Notes under the pieces: model-generated | Database searches by the model: none | What the model saw: only the letters and a program-made list of their open reading frames with translations | Told to the model about the DNA's origin: nothing | Assembly: GCA_003228685.1 (NCBI GenBank) | Contig: QIFC01000095.1 | Location: 1-64,000, forward strand | Reading direction: 5' to 3' | DNA: 64,000 bases | Origin: Chloroflexota bacterium | GTDB taxonomy: Bacteria > Chloroflexota > Dehalococcoidia > DSTF01 > RBG-16-68-14 | Translations under genes and position numbers: made by a program | Part shown: positions 26,518 to 34,803 of the stretch, one piece after another | Layout: every line of letters begins with the position of its first letter | Position numbering within the stretch: position 1 is the stretch's first letter

Positions 26518-27079
26518 CGATCATGTCTTGTACGCGTTCGCGCACCTCATCGCCGGTCATGAACCCGCCCTTTTGGCTCACGATGTCGCCGTCTGCTGTG
26601 AGGAAGACCGTTGTTGGCATAGCAAAGACGTTGTACTCTCGCATCAGAGCATCGCTCTTAACGTACGCGGTCGGGTAAGTAATCCCTAGCTCCTCAAGCA
26701 AGTCCTCGGCGTCGCTCTGGGAGCCCAGTTGCGTAAACCGGCCCACGTCTACGCCAAGCATCAAGAATTCATCCTGGCGTTCGCTATGCACCTCCTGAAA
26801 GTCGGGCATCTCGTCCCTGCACGGCGGACAGAGACCCGCCCAGAAGTTCAGGACCACAGGCTTGCCCAACTGCAACACTTCAGAGAGGGTGACCTCCTCG
26901 CCGCCCAGGTCGTCTGCCCCCGAGTACAGGAAAAGGAGATCGGCCGGGCCCTCGTCCCCGCCGTCGCCCTCGTTACCACTGTCGCTCGAACATGCCGCCG
27001 CGATCAACGCAAACGCCATAAGGGCGACTCCGGCCAACAACCACGATCGCAATTTGAATACGCGAGCATCACTCTTCAT
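26504..27079 (-). CDS. TlpA-like thioredoxin-fold lipoprotein
   Basis: A 191-residue lipid-anchored thiol-disulfide protein. The lipobox IAAAC (Cys30) is followed by an acidic Gly/Asp linker, then a thioredoxin fold with VVLNFWAGLCPPC carrying the redox pair C84-P-P-C87, and a cis-Pro loop in AMPTTVFLTADG. The start at 27079 is preferred over the upstream TTG at 27091 because GGAGGG lies between them. Its end overlaps ccdA, which should keep it reduced on the outer face of the membrane. Possible targets are extracytoplasmic cysteine-rich proteins such as those at 5302 and 7253. Confidence 0.88.
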   Translation of the reverse strand: MKSDARVFKLRSWLLAGVALMAFALIAAACSSDSGNEGDGGDEGPADLLFLYSGADDLGGEEVTLSEVLQLGKPVVLNFWAGLCPPCRDEMPDFQEVHSERQDEFLMLGVDVGRFTQLGSQSDAEDLLEELGITYPTAYVKSDALMREYNVFAMPTTVFLTADGDIVSQKGGFMTGDEVRERVQDMIDASE

Positions 27080-27257
27080 GGAGCCCTCCAACTATCAGAT
27101 GATCGATCCACAGAACATTCTTCGCTCGCTCCAGCGCGGGCCACTGTGATCTGGATCATGTCCGCCCGGTCGTCGTCACAACCTGCTACCAGCAGTATAC
27201 GGGCGTGAGATCGCTAGGTTCATTACCGAATTGTTACGACTGCTATGTCTCCAACGT

Positions 27258-27284
27258 GCAACGTTGCGCAGCATGATCTAAGAT
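27258..27284 (+). promoter_or_regulatory. Palindrome plus -10 element before the GYD-PlsC gene
   Basis: The 10-bp palindrome GCAACGTTGC (27258-27267) lies where a -35 would be, followed by TAAGAT (27279-27284). The ATG at 27296 is 12 bases further, predicting a leader of about five bases. The palindrome may be an operator. Confidence 0.35.
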
Positions 27285-27295
27285 AAGGCCCAGTT

Positions 27296-28573
27296 ATGGG
27301 CACCTACATCATGCTCAGCAGGTTGACCAACGAGGGCCGCAGGACGCTTAAGGAGCGGCCCGAGCGTCTGCAAGAAGTCAACGGCGAAATCGAGCAGATG
27401 GGCGCGCGCGTGACGCGGCAGTTCGCCCTCCTTGGTGAGTACGACTTCATCAACGTCGTCGAAGCGCCCGACAACCAGACCATCACCAACATCTCCGTCG
27501 ACCTCAGTTCGCGCGGAACGATCCGGCTTAAAACGCTCGCCACCGTCCCCGCCGATACGACCCCGCAGCGCCATCTCCTGGACGCTGTCCGCAACCTCAG
27601 CACGTTCGTCGTGTTCACGAAGCTGACCGGTGCGGGCCGCAAGTCAGTACATCAGGACCCAGCGCGGCTAACAGAAATAGACGCGGCAATCCGGAAGCTG
27701 GGCGCCCGCGTGGTCCAGCACTATCGAGTCCTCGGCGACGATCACGATTTCATCACGTTCGCGGAAGCCCCGGATAACGAGACAGCCGCCTGTATCTCCA
27801 CAGAGATCAGCAGCCTCGGCACGGTGCGCCTCGAAATGCATCCCGCCATCCCGCTCGATCGCTTCAGCGCTCTGCTCCAGATCAAGTCGTATCGCACGGA
27901 GCCGCACGCTTGGCAAACGCAGCTCTGGGCGCGGGCGGCTCGCAAGGTCGGCCGCCACTGGGTGATGACCCGTCACGTCCAAGAGATCGCCAGGCCGTTT
28001 ACCACCACGGGCGCGGGGTCCCTCAAGGGCGTGCGTGGGCCAGCGTTGATTATCGCCAACCACACTTCTCACTTCGACACGCCGGTCGTCATGACAGCTC
28101 TGCCCGCGGAACTCCGCGAACGCACGGCCATAGCTGCCGCCGCGGATCGTTTCTATCGCACAAGCAAGAAGCGCACGTGGTGGTGGTCCCTGTTCTGGAA
28201 CACCTTCCCGATAGCCAGGGGCGGCGGCAAGAAGGCCCTCGACTATCCCATGGAGCTACTCGAACAGGGCTGGTCGATCTTGATCTATCCGGAGGGCGGC
28301 CGGGCCAAGACCGGACGCATCAAGCGCTTCCACCACGGACCCACCATCATGGCGATGCAGGGCAAGGTGCCGGTCATCCCAGTGTTTCTGGAGGGCCTGG
28401 AAGCGATCATGCCGCGCGGCAGCACCACGCCCACGCCCGGCCCCGTCAATGTGCGGCTCGGCGCCCCGATCTCACTGGAGGGTGTCGAATCGGTTCCGGA
28501 AGGCACCGCCAAGCTTGAGGCCGCAATGCGTGAACTCGGCGGCCTGAACGGACAGTCCGCGGCCGCGTACTAA
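27296..28573 (+). CDS. GYD-GYD-PlsC fusion protein (predicted acyltransferase)
   Basis: A 425-residue protein with two tandem GYD domains (about 1-95 and 100-195; marks LLGEYDFINV and LGDDHDFITF) followed by a 1-acylglycerol-3-phosphate acyltransferase (PlsC/LPLAT) domain from about 205 to 410. The acyltransferase catalytic motif is N-H256-T-S-H-F-D261, and a later block is IYPEGGRAKTGRIKRF, corresponding to the glycerophosphate-binding EGxR motif. No strong transmembrane helix is seen. PlsC enzymes acylate lysophosphatidate in phospholipid synthesis; the GYD part may regulate or bind a partner. The arrangement is unusual. Confidence 0.85.
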   Translation: MGTYIMLSRLTNEGRRTLKERPERLQEVNGEIEQMGARVTRQFALLGEYDFINVVEAPDNQTITNISVDLSSRGTIRLKTLATVPADTTPQRHLLDAVRNLSTFVVFTKLTGAGRKSVHQDPARLTEIDAAIRKLGARVVQHYRVLGDDHDFITFAEAPDNETAACISTEISSLGTVRLEMHPAIPLDRFSALLQIKSYRTEPHAWQTQLWARAARKVGRHWVMTRHVQEIARPFTTTGAGSLKGVRGPALIIANHTSHFDTPVVMTALPAELRERTAIAAAADRFYRTSKKRTWWWSLFWNTFPIARGGGKKALDYPMELLEQGWSILIYPEGGRAKTGRIKRFHHGPTIMAMQGKVPVIPVFLEGLEAIMPRGSTTPTPGPVNVRLGAPISLEGVESVPEGTAKLEAAMRELGGLNGQSAAAY

Positions 28574-29772
28574 GCCCGCGCTAGCGCCAGCGCCGCCCGC
28601 AGTTTTCCCGAGAGGTTCCCTCGACGCCCAATCCGCACGCCGTCCAGCTCCAGCCAGTCCGCCATCGCGCGCAGTTCCTCGGCCAGCTCCCCGGCCACGC
28701 GTCGTTCGTCCTGTCCTTCCTCGATGAACGCGCCCTTCGCATGCAGCTTGCCGGCCTTGCGGTCCGCCTTCAGGTCGACGCGCCCGACCAGTTCGCCGTC
28801 CAGCAGGAACGGCAGCACGTAGTAGCCGTACTGGCGCTTCTTCTCCGGGACGTAGATCTCGATCTGGTATTTGAAGTTGAACAGCCTCTGAGCACGGCTG
28901 CGCTCCCAGATGACTGGATCGAACGGCGTCAGGAGTGCCCGCGCCTCGATCCGCCTCGGCGACTCCGCCTCAGGGTGCAGGTACGCCGGGTCTCTCCAGC
29001 CCTCGACCGAGACCTCGCGCAGTGCGCCTTCTTCGACCAACTCGTGGAGCAGTTCGCGACTACGCATGATGGGCAGCCTATAGTAGTCAGCGAGGTCTTT
29101 CGACGTGCCGACGCCATGCGACCGCGCGGCCCGCATCAGGAACTCGCGCTGCGCCTCTCGCTCGGGCGCCGGCTCTTGCTCCAAGACGTCCGCCGGCAAC
29201 ACACGATCGGTCACGTCATACACACGCTCGAAGTTAGGCCGGCTGTGCGCCATCAAGTTCCCGCAGCGGAAGTGCCACTCCAGAGCTTGCTTTCCTTTCG
29301 ACCGCATCCACCACGTGCCGCGCCGCTGCCCCGGGTCCTCTAGGTCCTTGGCGCTCAGCGGGCCGCGCTCCCTCACCTCGTCTAACACCGCATCCACATA
29401 CTCGTTGTTGGCCTCCGCCCAGCGGCGAAAGTGACGCCACTGGGGCACGTTGGAGTGCATCTGGTGTCTGAGCAGCGGGTAGCAATCGATAGGCACCAGC
29501 GAGGCCACGTGCGCCCACGCTTCGAACAGCTCACGCCGCTTGTAGACAGCGTCGTCGAGGAGGCCTCGCGGATACGGCCCGAGTCGCGAGTACAGCGGCA
29601 TATAGTGCGCCCGAACCAGGACGTTGACCGAGTCGATCTGCAGCAGGCCCACGCGGCCGATCACGCGCCGCAGCGCACGAATGTCGACGCGGCCCTTCGG
29701 TCGCGCGTCTGCAAAGCCTTGCGCCGCCAGCGATATACGTCGCGCTTCTTCGTTTGAAAGTTCGGACTTCAT
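28570..29772 (-). CDS. Winged-helix DNA glycosylase, AlkZ/YcaQ-like
   Basis: A 400-residue protein of the HTH_42 family (PF06224), which includes AlkZ/YcaQ glycosylases that unhook interstrand crosslinks and remove bulky alkyl adducts. The catalytic Q-phi-D motif appears as GLLQIDSVNVL near residue 50. Further family marks are EAWAHVASLVP and the C-terminal LLTPFDPVIWERSR. The stop overlaps the end of the convergent GYD-PlsC gene by four bases. The start at 29772 is chosen because TGCTAGGAT overlaps the alternative ATG at 29781 and would begin transcription at about 29773. It is a DNA-repair partner to the AlkD-like protein at 11067. Confidence 0.86.
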   Translation of the reverse strand: MKSELSNEEARRISLAAQGFADARPKGRVDIRALRRVIGRVGLLQIDSVNVLVRAHYMPLYSRLGPYPRGLLDDAVYKRRELFEAWAHVASLVPIDCYPLLRHQMHSNVPQWRHFRRWAEANNEYVDAVLDEVRERGPLSAKDLEDPGQRRGTWWMRSKGKQALEWHFRCGNLMAHSRPNFERVYDVTDRVLPADVLEQEPAPEREAQREFLMRAARSHGVGTSKDLADYYRLPIMRSRELLHELVEEGALREVSVEGWRDPAYLHPEAESPRRIEARALLTPFDPVIWERSRAQRLFNFKYQIEIYVPEKKRQYGYYVLPFLLDGELVGRVDLKADRKAGKLHAKGAFIEEGQDERRVAGELAEELRAMADWLELDGVRIGRRGNLSGKLRAALALARA

Positions 29773-29779
29773 TCCTGCC

Positions 29780-29788
29780 ATCCTAGCA
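29780..29788 (-). promoter_or_regulatory. -10 element of a predicted leaderless transcript (TGCTAGGAT)
   Basis: On the minus strand TGCTAGGAT ends eight bases before the ATG at 29772. It covers the alternative upstream ATG, which argues against that codon. Confidence 0.5.
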
Positions 29789-29811
29789 GCCTATAAACGC
29801 ACCAGTCTGCA

Positions 29812-29842
29812 TGCTATACTCTGGCGCACGTCAGATGCGCCA
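29812..29842 (+). promoter_or_regulatory. Extended -10 element and 5' UTR hairpin
   Basis: TGCTATACT (29812-29820) is an extended -10 box. TGGCGCA and TGCGCCA (29822-29828 and 29836-29842) form a perfect 7-bp stem immediately before AAGGAGG, so the hairpin would sit near the 5' end of the mRNA next to the ribosome binding site and could affect translation or stability. Confidence 0.45.
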
Positions 29843-29855
29843 AGGAGGCACCTTC

Positions 29856-30830
29856 ATGACCAAAGTCTTCGGCAACATCGAACCGCAGGATGACTACACC
29901 CACGAGTTGGGTCCCGAAGAGAACTTCAACGAGAGCATGTACTTTAACTTCTTCGACCAGTCGAACGGCTACGGCGGCTTCATGCGCTGCGGTAATCGCG
30001 CCAATGAAGGAAACGCCGAAGTAACGCTCTGCCTCTACCTGCCCACCGGAGAAGTGCTCTTCAACTACGCCAAACCCCACATCGACAACAACGACTCGAT
30101 GGACGCCGCCGGCATGCGCTTCGAGGTCATCGAGCCCTTGGAGAAGCACCACACCACGTACAAGGGCGGCGCGGTCTTCCTCACGAAGCCCGAGCAGATG
30201 GCAGACCCCGGCACCGCTTTTCGCGACAACCCGCACAAGAAGATCGAACTCGACCTCATCCAAGAAGCCGTCGGCCCCGTCTACGGCTTCGCGGCCCGGG
30301 AGCAGGCGAACGAATCGCCTGAGCAACAGTTCGCCAAAGCCCACTACGAGCAGCACATGAAGGCCACCGGCACGCTGACGATCGACGGCGAGACCGTCCA
30401 GATCGATGGCACGGGCCTCCGCGACCACTCCTGGGGCCCGCGCTACTGGCAGGCGCTCCATTCCTATCGCTGGCTCACCTGCACGTTCGGCCCAGACCTC
30501 GGCCTGATGGTCTCCCAGGTCTCGCCGGAGAAGGGCGTGAGCCGCCAGAACGGCTGCGTCGTCCGCGACGGTGACAAGTTCGAGCGGATCGTCAGCTTCA
30601 ACATCGAATCCGAGTACGTTCCCGATACGCTGTTCCACAAGAGCATGAGGGCCGACCTCAAGCTTGAGGGCGGCGACGACCTCGTTCTCGAGGGCACGGT
30701 AAAGGGCTTCATTCCGCTGCGCAACCGTCGGGCCGGCATGGTCACCCACATCGGCGAGGGCATGACCGAATACCGCTGCGAAGGCCGCACCGCTTACGGC
30801 ATCTCCGAGTATTTGGATCAGGTCGAATAG
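29856..30830 (+). CDS. CrtC/hydroxyneurosporene-synthase-like (DUF7064/7065) protein
   Basis: A 324-residue soluble beta-rich protein. Recognisable marks are FDQSNGYGGFMRCGNR near the N-terminus, DGTGLRDHSWGPRYW in the middle and GMTEYRCEGRTAYGISEYLD at the end, seen in proteins related to the carotenoid 1,2-hydratase / AttH lipocalin-like fold and often found beside phosphotransferase and acyl-CoA genes. AAGGAGG fixes the start. The next gene, an APH-type phosphotransferase, is 164 bp downstream on the same strand, compatible with a shared degradative or lipid pathway. No carotenoid genes are present, so carotenoid activity is doubtful. Confidence 0.7.
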   Translation: MTKVFGNIEPQDDYTHELGPEENFNESMYFNFFDQSNGYGGFMRCGNRANEGNAEVTLCLYLPTGEVLFNYAKPHIDNNDSMDAAGMRFEVIEPLEKHHTTYKGGAVFLTKPEQMADPGTAFRDNPHKKIELDLIQEAVGPVYGFAAREQANESPEQQFAKAHYEQHMKATGTLTIDGETVQIDGTGLRDHSWGPRYWQALHSYRWLTCTFGPDLGLMVSQVSPEKGVSRQNGCVVRDGDKFERIVSFNIESEYVPDTLFHKSMRADLKLEGGDDLVLEGTVKGFIPLRNRRAGMVTHIGEGMTEYRCEGRTAYGISEYLDQVE

Positions 30831-30905
30831 CGCGCGCTTTCTCAGCGTTGCCAGAGATCGCTCGTCATTCCATGCCAGCCTCCTGTAGTTCCGAGCGAAG
30901 GTTCT

Positions 30906-30932
30906 GTCATTCCGAGCGAAGCGAGGAATCTA
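30906..30932 (+). repeat. Dispersed intergenic repeat (GTCATTCCGAGCGAAGCGAGG type)
   Basis: The intergenic stretch contains TTCCGAGCGAAGCGAGGAA with outward TTCC/GGAA symmetry, a word type I recall as a dispersed repeat in Chloroflexota and other genomes. A partial copy (GTCATTCC ... TTCCGAGCGAAG) lies just upstream at about 30865-30901. It sits between two plus-strand genes. Confidence 0.5.
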
Positions 30933-30994
30933 GCCCATCAGAGAGTTACGTTGGGCGAAGCCGTCAAGGCGGCCCATAAACCGGCGATGAACTC

Positions 30995-32014
30995 ATGGCA
31001 CTAACACCCGATGACCTTCGCAAGAAGCTGGAGGCCTTCCTCACGCGGACGCACGACGCCCGCTCCGTTCAGATCTCCAACCTCCGCCGCCTCACCGGCG
31101 GTGCCTCCAAACAGACCTGGGCCTTCGACGCCAAGATCGAGAACACTGGCGGGCAGCGTGATGTGCCACTCGTCATGCGCGCGGACCCTCGCCGCCTCCA
31201 GCCGCGGAACGATGACCTCGAGTACCTGCTGCTGAAGGCCGCCGGCGCGACAGGTGTGCCGGTGCCCACCGTGCACGCGCGCGGCGACGCATCGCTAGGC
31301 ATGCCCTTTTTCCTCATGGAGCTCGTCGAAGGCGAGACGATCCCGCGCCGGCTCCTCCGCGACGACGAGTACGCGGAGGCCCGCGACGCACTCCCACGCC
31401 AGCTCGGCGAGATCCTCGCCAAGATCCACTCCGTGCCGATCGAGCCGCACGGCCTTGACGTCCTGCCCGCCCCGGCGGAGGACCAGTCGCCGGCGGAACA
31501 CGAAATCGAACGGTACGAGCAGGTGTATCGCGCCGTTACGCCAGACCCGCACCCCGTCTTCGAGCTAGCGTTCCGCTGGCTGCGACAGCAAGCACCTAAC
31601 TCGGACGCTCGTGTGCTCGTCCACGGCGACTATCGCATGGGCAACCTGATGTGCGGACCGGAGGGCGCGCGCGCCATCCTCGATTGGGAGCTGGCCCACG
31701 TGGGCGATCCGATGGAGGACATCGGCTGGCTCTGCGTCCGCTCGTGGCGCTTCGGCAACGACGACCGACCCGTCGGCGGCCTCGGCCAACGCGACGAATT
31801 CTACACCGCCTACCAGGCAGCCGGCGGCCCAACTGTCGATGTCGACGCGATTCGCTTCTGGGAAGCGTTCGGTAACTTGCGTTGGGGGGTGAGCTGCATC
31901 ATCCAGGCGAAGACCTACATCGACGGCCACAGCCCTAGCGTGGAGCTCGCCAGCATCGGCCGCCGGATCGCTGAGACAGAGTGGGAGTTGCTGAACCTCA
32001 TGGAGGAGAACTAG
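30995..32014 (+). CDS. APH-type phosphotransferase (phosphotransferase family protein)
   Basis: A 339-residue kinase-like protein of the aminoglycoside-phosphotransferase fold (PF01636), similar to ACAD10/FadE36-type proteins linked to acyl-CoA metabolism. The nucleotide loop includes RLTGGASKQTWAF, the catalytic loop is VHGDYRMGNLM and the metal motif ILDWELAHVGDPMEDIGWL. Core catalytic residues appear intact. The stop codon overlaps the GTG of the next gene by one base (TAGTG), with GGAGGAG inside its end, so translation is coupled. The usual genomic partner is an acyl-CoA dehydrogenase; none lies here, and the substrate is inferred only as a small hydroxylated compound. Confidence 0.88.
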   Translation: MALTPDDLRKKLEAFLTRTHDARSVQISNLRRLTGGASKQTWAFDAKIENTGGQRDVPLVMRADPRRLQPRNDDLEYLLLKAAGATGVPVPTVHARGDASLGMPFFLMELVEGETIPRRLLRDDEYAEARDALPRQLGEILAKIHSVPIEPHGLDVLPAPAEDQSPAEHEIERYEQVYRAVTPDPHPVFELAFRWLRQQAPNSDARVLVHGDYRMGNLMCGPEGARAILDWELAHVGDPMEDIGWLCVRSWRFGNDDRPVGGLGQRDEFYTAYQAAGGPTVDVDAIRFWEAFGNLRWGVSCIIQAKTYIDGHSPSVELASIGRRIAETEWELLNLMEEN

Positions 32015-32421
32015 TGCAGGACCGCCCGAACTACGACGAACTGCTCGCCGCCGTCGAGGGCTTCCTCGACGACGAGGTCGTTGCCAAAGGAGAGGGCGCT
32101 CAGCGCTTCCACGGCCGCGTGGCCGCTAACGTGATCCGGATCGTCCGCCGCGAACTGGAGCACGAGGAGGCACAACTCGCGAGCGAGTGGGAGTCGCTCG
32201 ACGCGCTCCTCGGGGAAGCGCCGCGGCCCAGAGATCGCAACGCCCTCCGGCTCGTCCTCGCACAACGCAACGAAGAGCTATCGGAGCGAATCCGCACCGG
32301 CGCCGCCGATGGCGGCGGCGACTTCCGCGATGCGATCTTGCCGCACGTGCGCCAGACGATTCGCGACAAACTGACGGTCACCAACCCAGGCTGGCTGGGG
32401 GATGAGGAAGAGAGCAACTAG
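32014..32421 (+). CDS. DUF6285 family protein
   Basis: A 135-residue helical protein from a GTG that shares one base with the phosphotransferase stop codon. Its opening DRPNYDELLAAVEGFLDDEV and FHGRVAANVIRIVRRELEHE match the small DUF6285 family, which I recall as commonly located directly after APH-type phosphotransferases. A helper or stabilising subunit role for the phosphotransferase is inferred from this conserved adjacency. No catalytic motif was seen. Confidence 0.8.
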   Translation: MQDRPNYDELLAAVEGFLDDEVVAKGEGAQRFHGRVAANVIRIVRRELEHEEAQLASEWESLDALLGEAPRPRDRNALRLVLAQRNEELSERIRTGAADGGGDFRDAILPHVRQTIRDKLTVTNPGWLGDEEESN

Positions 32422-32435
32422 GCTACCAAAAGGCG

Positions 32436-32493
32436 CTGCCTCCCGGCCTGAGGCAGTTTCGAAGAAACTGCAAGACGCCGCCACGGCGGCGTC
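32436..32493. repeat. CAAG-linked hairpin chain between convergent genes
   Basis: CTGCCTC/GAGGCAG, GCAGTTTC-GAA-GAAACTGC (32453-32471) and GACGCCGC/GCGGCGTC (32474-32493) follow each other, the last two joined by CAAG (32471-32474). The last arm overlaps the stop codon of the minus-strand CDGSH gene. It probably acts as a bidirectional terminator. Confidence 0.65.
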
Positions 32494-33169
32494 AGTCGGC
32501 CTGAAACCCCGCGTTCTTGTGGGCGCCGTCGCAATATGGCTTGTTGTCGGAACGGCCACAACGGCAAAGGGTCATCCGATTTAGCCTCTCGTAGGCCTGG
32601 CCGTCGGCGGTCTCCATCTCGATGCCGCCGCGCACCCACAACGGCCCGTCCTTGACCGTCGCGACCGACGGCTCGTACTCAGGCTCCATATGCTCGTACC
32701 CCGGCCCGAACGCCAGCTTGCCCGACGGGCAGTTCACGATCATTCGTCGCGCTCGCTCACGGACCTCAGGATCGCTGGTCTTCTCCATCATCGCCCAGAC
32801 GTTCGTGTAGCGCGTGCCGCAGAAGCCGGCCTGCTCGCACAGCGTCGGGTCGTCATTCACCGAGATGCCGACACCTTCGGTCAGGTTTCGAGGGCCGGGC
32901 TCCCGGCTCGCCGTCAGCGTCCCATCGAAGTCGATCTTCTCGTGCGTGCCATCGCAGTACGGCTTCGCGTTCGACTGGCCGCAGCGACAGAGTAGGTAGC
33001 GCTTCCGCCGCTTGTAGTCCGCGTCCTCCGAAGCGACCAGGTCCCAATCCAGCGGCTCGCCGTGGATACTCTCCGACTGCGCCCGCTTCGTCAGGACCGG
33101 CTCCCCGGTCACCTCGTACGGCCCGTTCTCCTGGATGACGATGCGCGGTGCTTTAGCCTCTTCTGCCAT
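32492..33169 (-). CDS. CDGSH - 4Fe4S-type - CDGSH iron-sulfur protein
   Basis: A 225-residue protein with two CDGSH (mitoNEET-type) motifs and a divergent ferredoxin-like segment (PF06902-like) between them. The first motif is C61-R-C63...C72-D-G-T-H76, the second C202-R-C204...C213-D-G-A-H217, each giving the 3Cys-1His ligand set for a [2Fe-2S] cluster. The middle holds DPTLCEQAGFCG and VNCPSGKLAFG. The start has GGAGGC upstream and a TGCTATCCT -10 box at 33203-33211. A cytoplasmic electron-transfer or redox-sensing role is inferred; the partner is unknown. Confidence 0.9.
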   Translation of the reverse strand: MAEEAKAPRIVIQENGPYEVTGEPVLTKRAQSESIHGEPLDWDLVASEDADYKRRKRYLLCRCGQSNAKPYCDGTHEKIDFDGTLTASREPGPRNLTEGVGISVNDDPTLCEQAGFCGTRYTNVWAMMEKTSDPEVRERARRMIVNCPSGKLAFGPGYEHMEPEYEPSVATVKDGPLWVRGGIEMETADGQAYERLNRMTLCRCGRSDNKPYCDGAHKNAGFQAD

Positions 33170-33202
33170 GGTGCCTCCTAGCGTCCGGTTTGGTTCCCGA
33201 TC

Positions 33203-33211
33203 AGGATAGCA
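33203..33211 (-). promoter_or_regulatory. Extended -10 element (TGCTATCCT) for the CDGSH gene
   Basis: TGCTATCCT on the minus strand matches the recurrent GCTANNNT motif and lies 33 bases before the start codon, leaving room for the GGAGGC ribosome binding site. It sits just outside the end of the adjacent SRPBCC gene. Confidence 0.4.
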
Positions 33212-33214
33212 GCT

Positions 33215-33661
33215 TCAGTGAGCCGCTTCAGATTCCAGCATCCGCTTCAGCCGTTTCAGGTCCTGCGAGACGTTCCGCCTTACCATCATCGCCAGCAAGG
33301 GTGCCGCGACGCTGTAGAAACCAGTGCCACCGCCCTGCACCAGTATCGTCATCTTGGTGCCGCCCCGCCCCGCACCTGCAAACGTGTAACGGATCGTCAT
33401 CGGGAACGGCGAATCGGCCTTCATCGCTACCAGCGAGTTCGGCTCGTACTCCACCACCTCCGGTTCGTACTCCATCCGCCTGCCCAGGAACGACGCCACC
33501 CGCGCGACCTTCGCGCCTTTGCCGAAGGGCGGACCGGTCAGCGTCTTCGCTTCGACGATGCCGCCGATCCATGCCGGGTCGTTGCCCGGGTCTGACGCGA
33601 ACGCCGCGACCTCGTTGCGAGGCCTGTTGATCACGATCTCCGCGCTGATGTCGACGGCCAT
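33215..33661 (-). CDS. SRPBCC (START-like) family protein
   Basis: A 148-residue helix-grip protein of the polyketide cyclase/SRPBCC superfamily, which binds hydrophobic ligands in a deep cavity. The start shows VDISAEIVINRPRNEVAAF, then SDPGNDPAWIGGIVEAK, and the terminal amphipathic helix RRNVSQDLKRLKRMLES. GGGAGGG upstream fixes the start at 33661. It lies between the CDGSH gene and the phosphotransferase gene on the same strand. The ligand is unknown. Confidence 0.88.
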   Translation of the reverse strand: MAVDISAEIVINRPRNEVAAFASDPGNDPAWIGGIVEAKTLTGPPFGKGAKVARVASFLGRRMEYEPEVVEYEPNSLVAMKADSPFPMTIRYTFAGAGRGGTKMTILVQGGGTGFYSVAAPLLAMMVRRNVSQDLKRLKRMLESEAAH

Positions 33662-33702
33662 GACTCGCCCTCCCTTTGAAGGAGTCCCGCTAGCACACGT
33701 GC

Positions 33703-34803
33703 CTACTCCGGCAGGAACTCCGCCGCGTTGAGGTCAAGGATCGCCGTCATGTAGCGATGGAGGATCGTTTCGATCAGTTCTTGCGCGCGCTCGTTATAGT
33801 CCTCGATGTTCAAGTTCTCTTGTTCGGTCACGGTGAAGATGAACAGGAACAGCGCCGCGCGATGATAATCCTCAGCGCACGACTCAAACTCGTACCCTTC
33901 AACGCCACCTTTGACAAGCGCATCATAATAGACGCGCACCAAGTCGTCCTGGTGCTCGCGCCGCACGTCCGGCGTGAGGTTTCCTGCCAGGAAGTACGTG
34001 ACGTCCATCAGGCCACTCCCGCGCTGGGCTAGTTGCCAGTCGATCACCGCGAACGGACTGCCGTCCCCCAGTTCGAAGAACATGTTGTCGAGCCGGTAGT
34101 CCGTGTGCGTAATCGTCAGAGGTCTCGTATTTGCTTCGTCCGCCAGCGCGGGCAGGCTCTTGCCGAACCGCTCGCCGGCCCTCAGAATCTCGGCGGGCAC
34201 CTGATCTCCGTAGCGTTCGGCGAACACGGGCCACGATTGCTGGTACAGCATCGACAGCAAGCCGATGAGCGCGGGATCGTCCGTCCCCGGCATCCACGGG
34301 AAGTCTCCCAGGCGCGGACTATCCCACCACTTCGCGTGCAGTCCAGCCAGCGCCCGTAACGCCGTCTTCGCCTCCTCAATGGAGCAGGTGGCAATCTGGT
34401 CGCCTACTCTGCCCGGCGCCAGGTCTTCCAGCAACAGCACGTAGTCGCCGTTGGCGCCGTCCGCGTGGCTGAAGTAGCATCTCGGCGTCCGGATGGGCGT
34501 CTCGTCCGCGATCTGCTCGTAGAAGCGGACCTCGCGCTCGTAGACGTTGATCAGTTGTGCCAAGCTACGCACCGGCTCGTCCTGCGTCGGCAGCTTGGCG
34601 ATGATCGCGGGCGGAGCGGAGGGGGATTCGCGATCGTAGGCGAGAGTGAGGCGAGATAGCTCGCCAAGGAAGCCAGCCCCCTGCCCGATGATCTCCTTCT
34701 CAATCGAAGAGACTTGCGCGCCGCCTGTGACCGCGTCATCCAGGACTGCGTTTAGCCATTCCGGCGTGATTTCGTCCGACGTCTTCGGCATCGTTTCACT
34801 CAT
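33703..34803 (-). CDS. APH/EcKinase-type phosphotransferase
   Basis: A 366-residue kinase-fold protein related to ecdysteroid-kinase-like and APH phosphotransferases. It shows GQGAGFLGELSRLTLAY (nucleotide loop region), LLLEDLAPGRVGD (hinge), the catalytic THTDYRLDNMFF and the metal loop AVIDWQLAQRGSG. Upstream residues in the open frame lack similarity, and the ATG at 34803 overlaps the stop of the preceding aldolase-like gene as ATGA, so translation is coupled. The coupling suggests a shared pathway for a small hydroxylated compound; the substrate is unknown. Confidence 0.88.
   Translation of the reverse strand: MSETMPKTSDEITPEWLNAVLDDAVTGGAQVSSIEKEIIGQGAGFLGELSRLTLAYDRESPSAPPAIIAKLPTQDEPVRSLAQLINVYEREVRFYEQIADETPIRTPRCYFSHADGANGDYVLLLEDLAPGRVGDQIATCSIEEAKTALRALAGLHAKWWDSPRLGDFPWMPGTDDPALIGLLSMLYQQSWPVFAERYGDQVPAEILRAGERFGKSLPALADEANTRPLTITHTDYRLDNMFFELGDGSPFAVIDWQLAQRGSGLMDVTYFLAGNLTPDVRREHQDDLVRVYYDALVKGGVEGYEFESCAEDYHRAALFLFIFTVTEQENLNIEDYNERAQELIETILHRYMTAILDLNAAEFLPE

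Noticed and set aside
30831-30994. tRNA or small RNA gene in the gap
   Set aside because: No cloverleaf or T-loop sequence was found; the gap is explained by a dispersed repeat.
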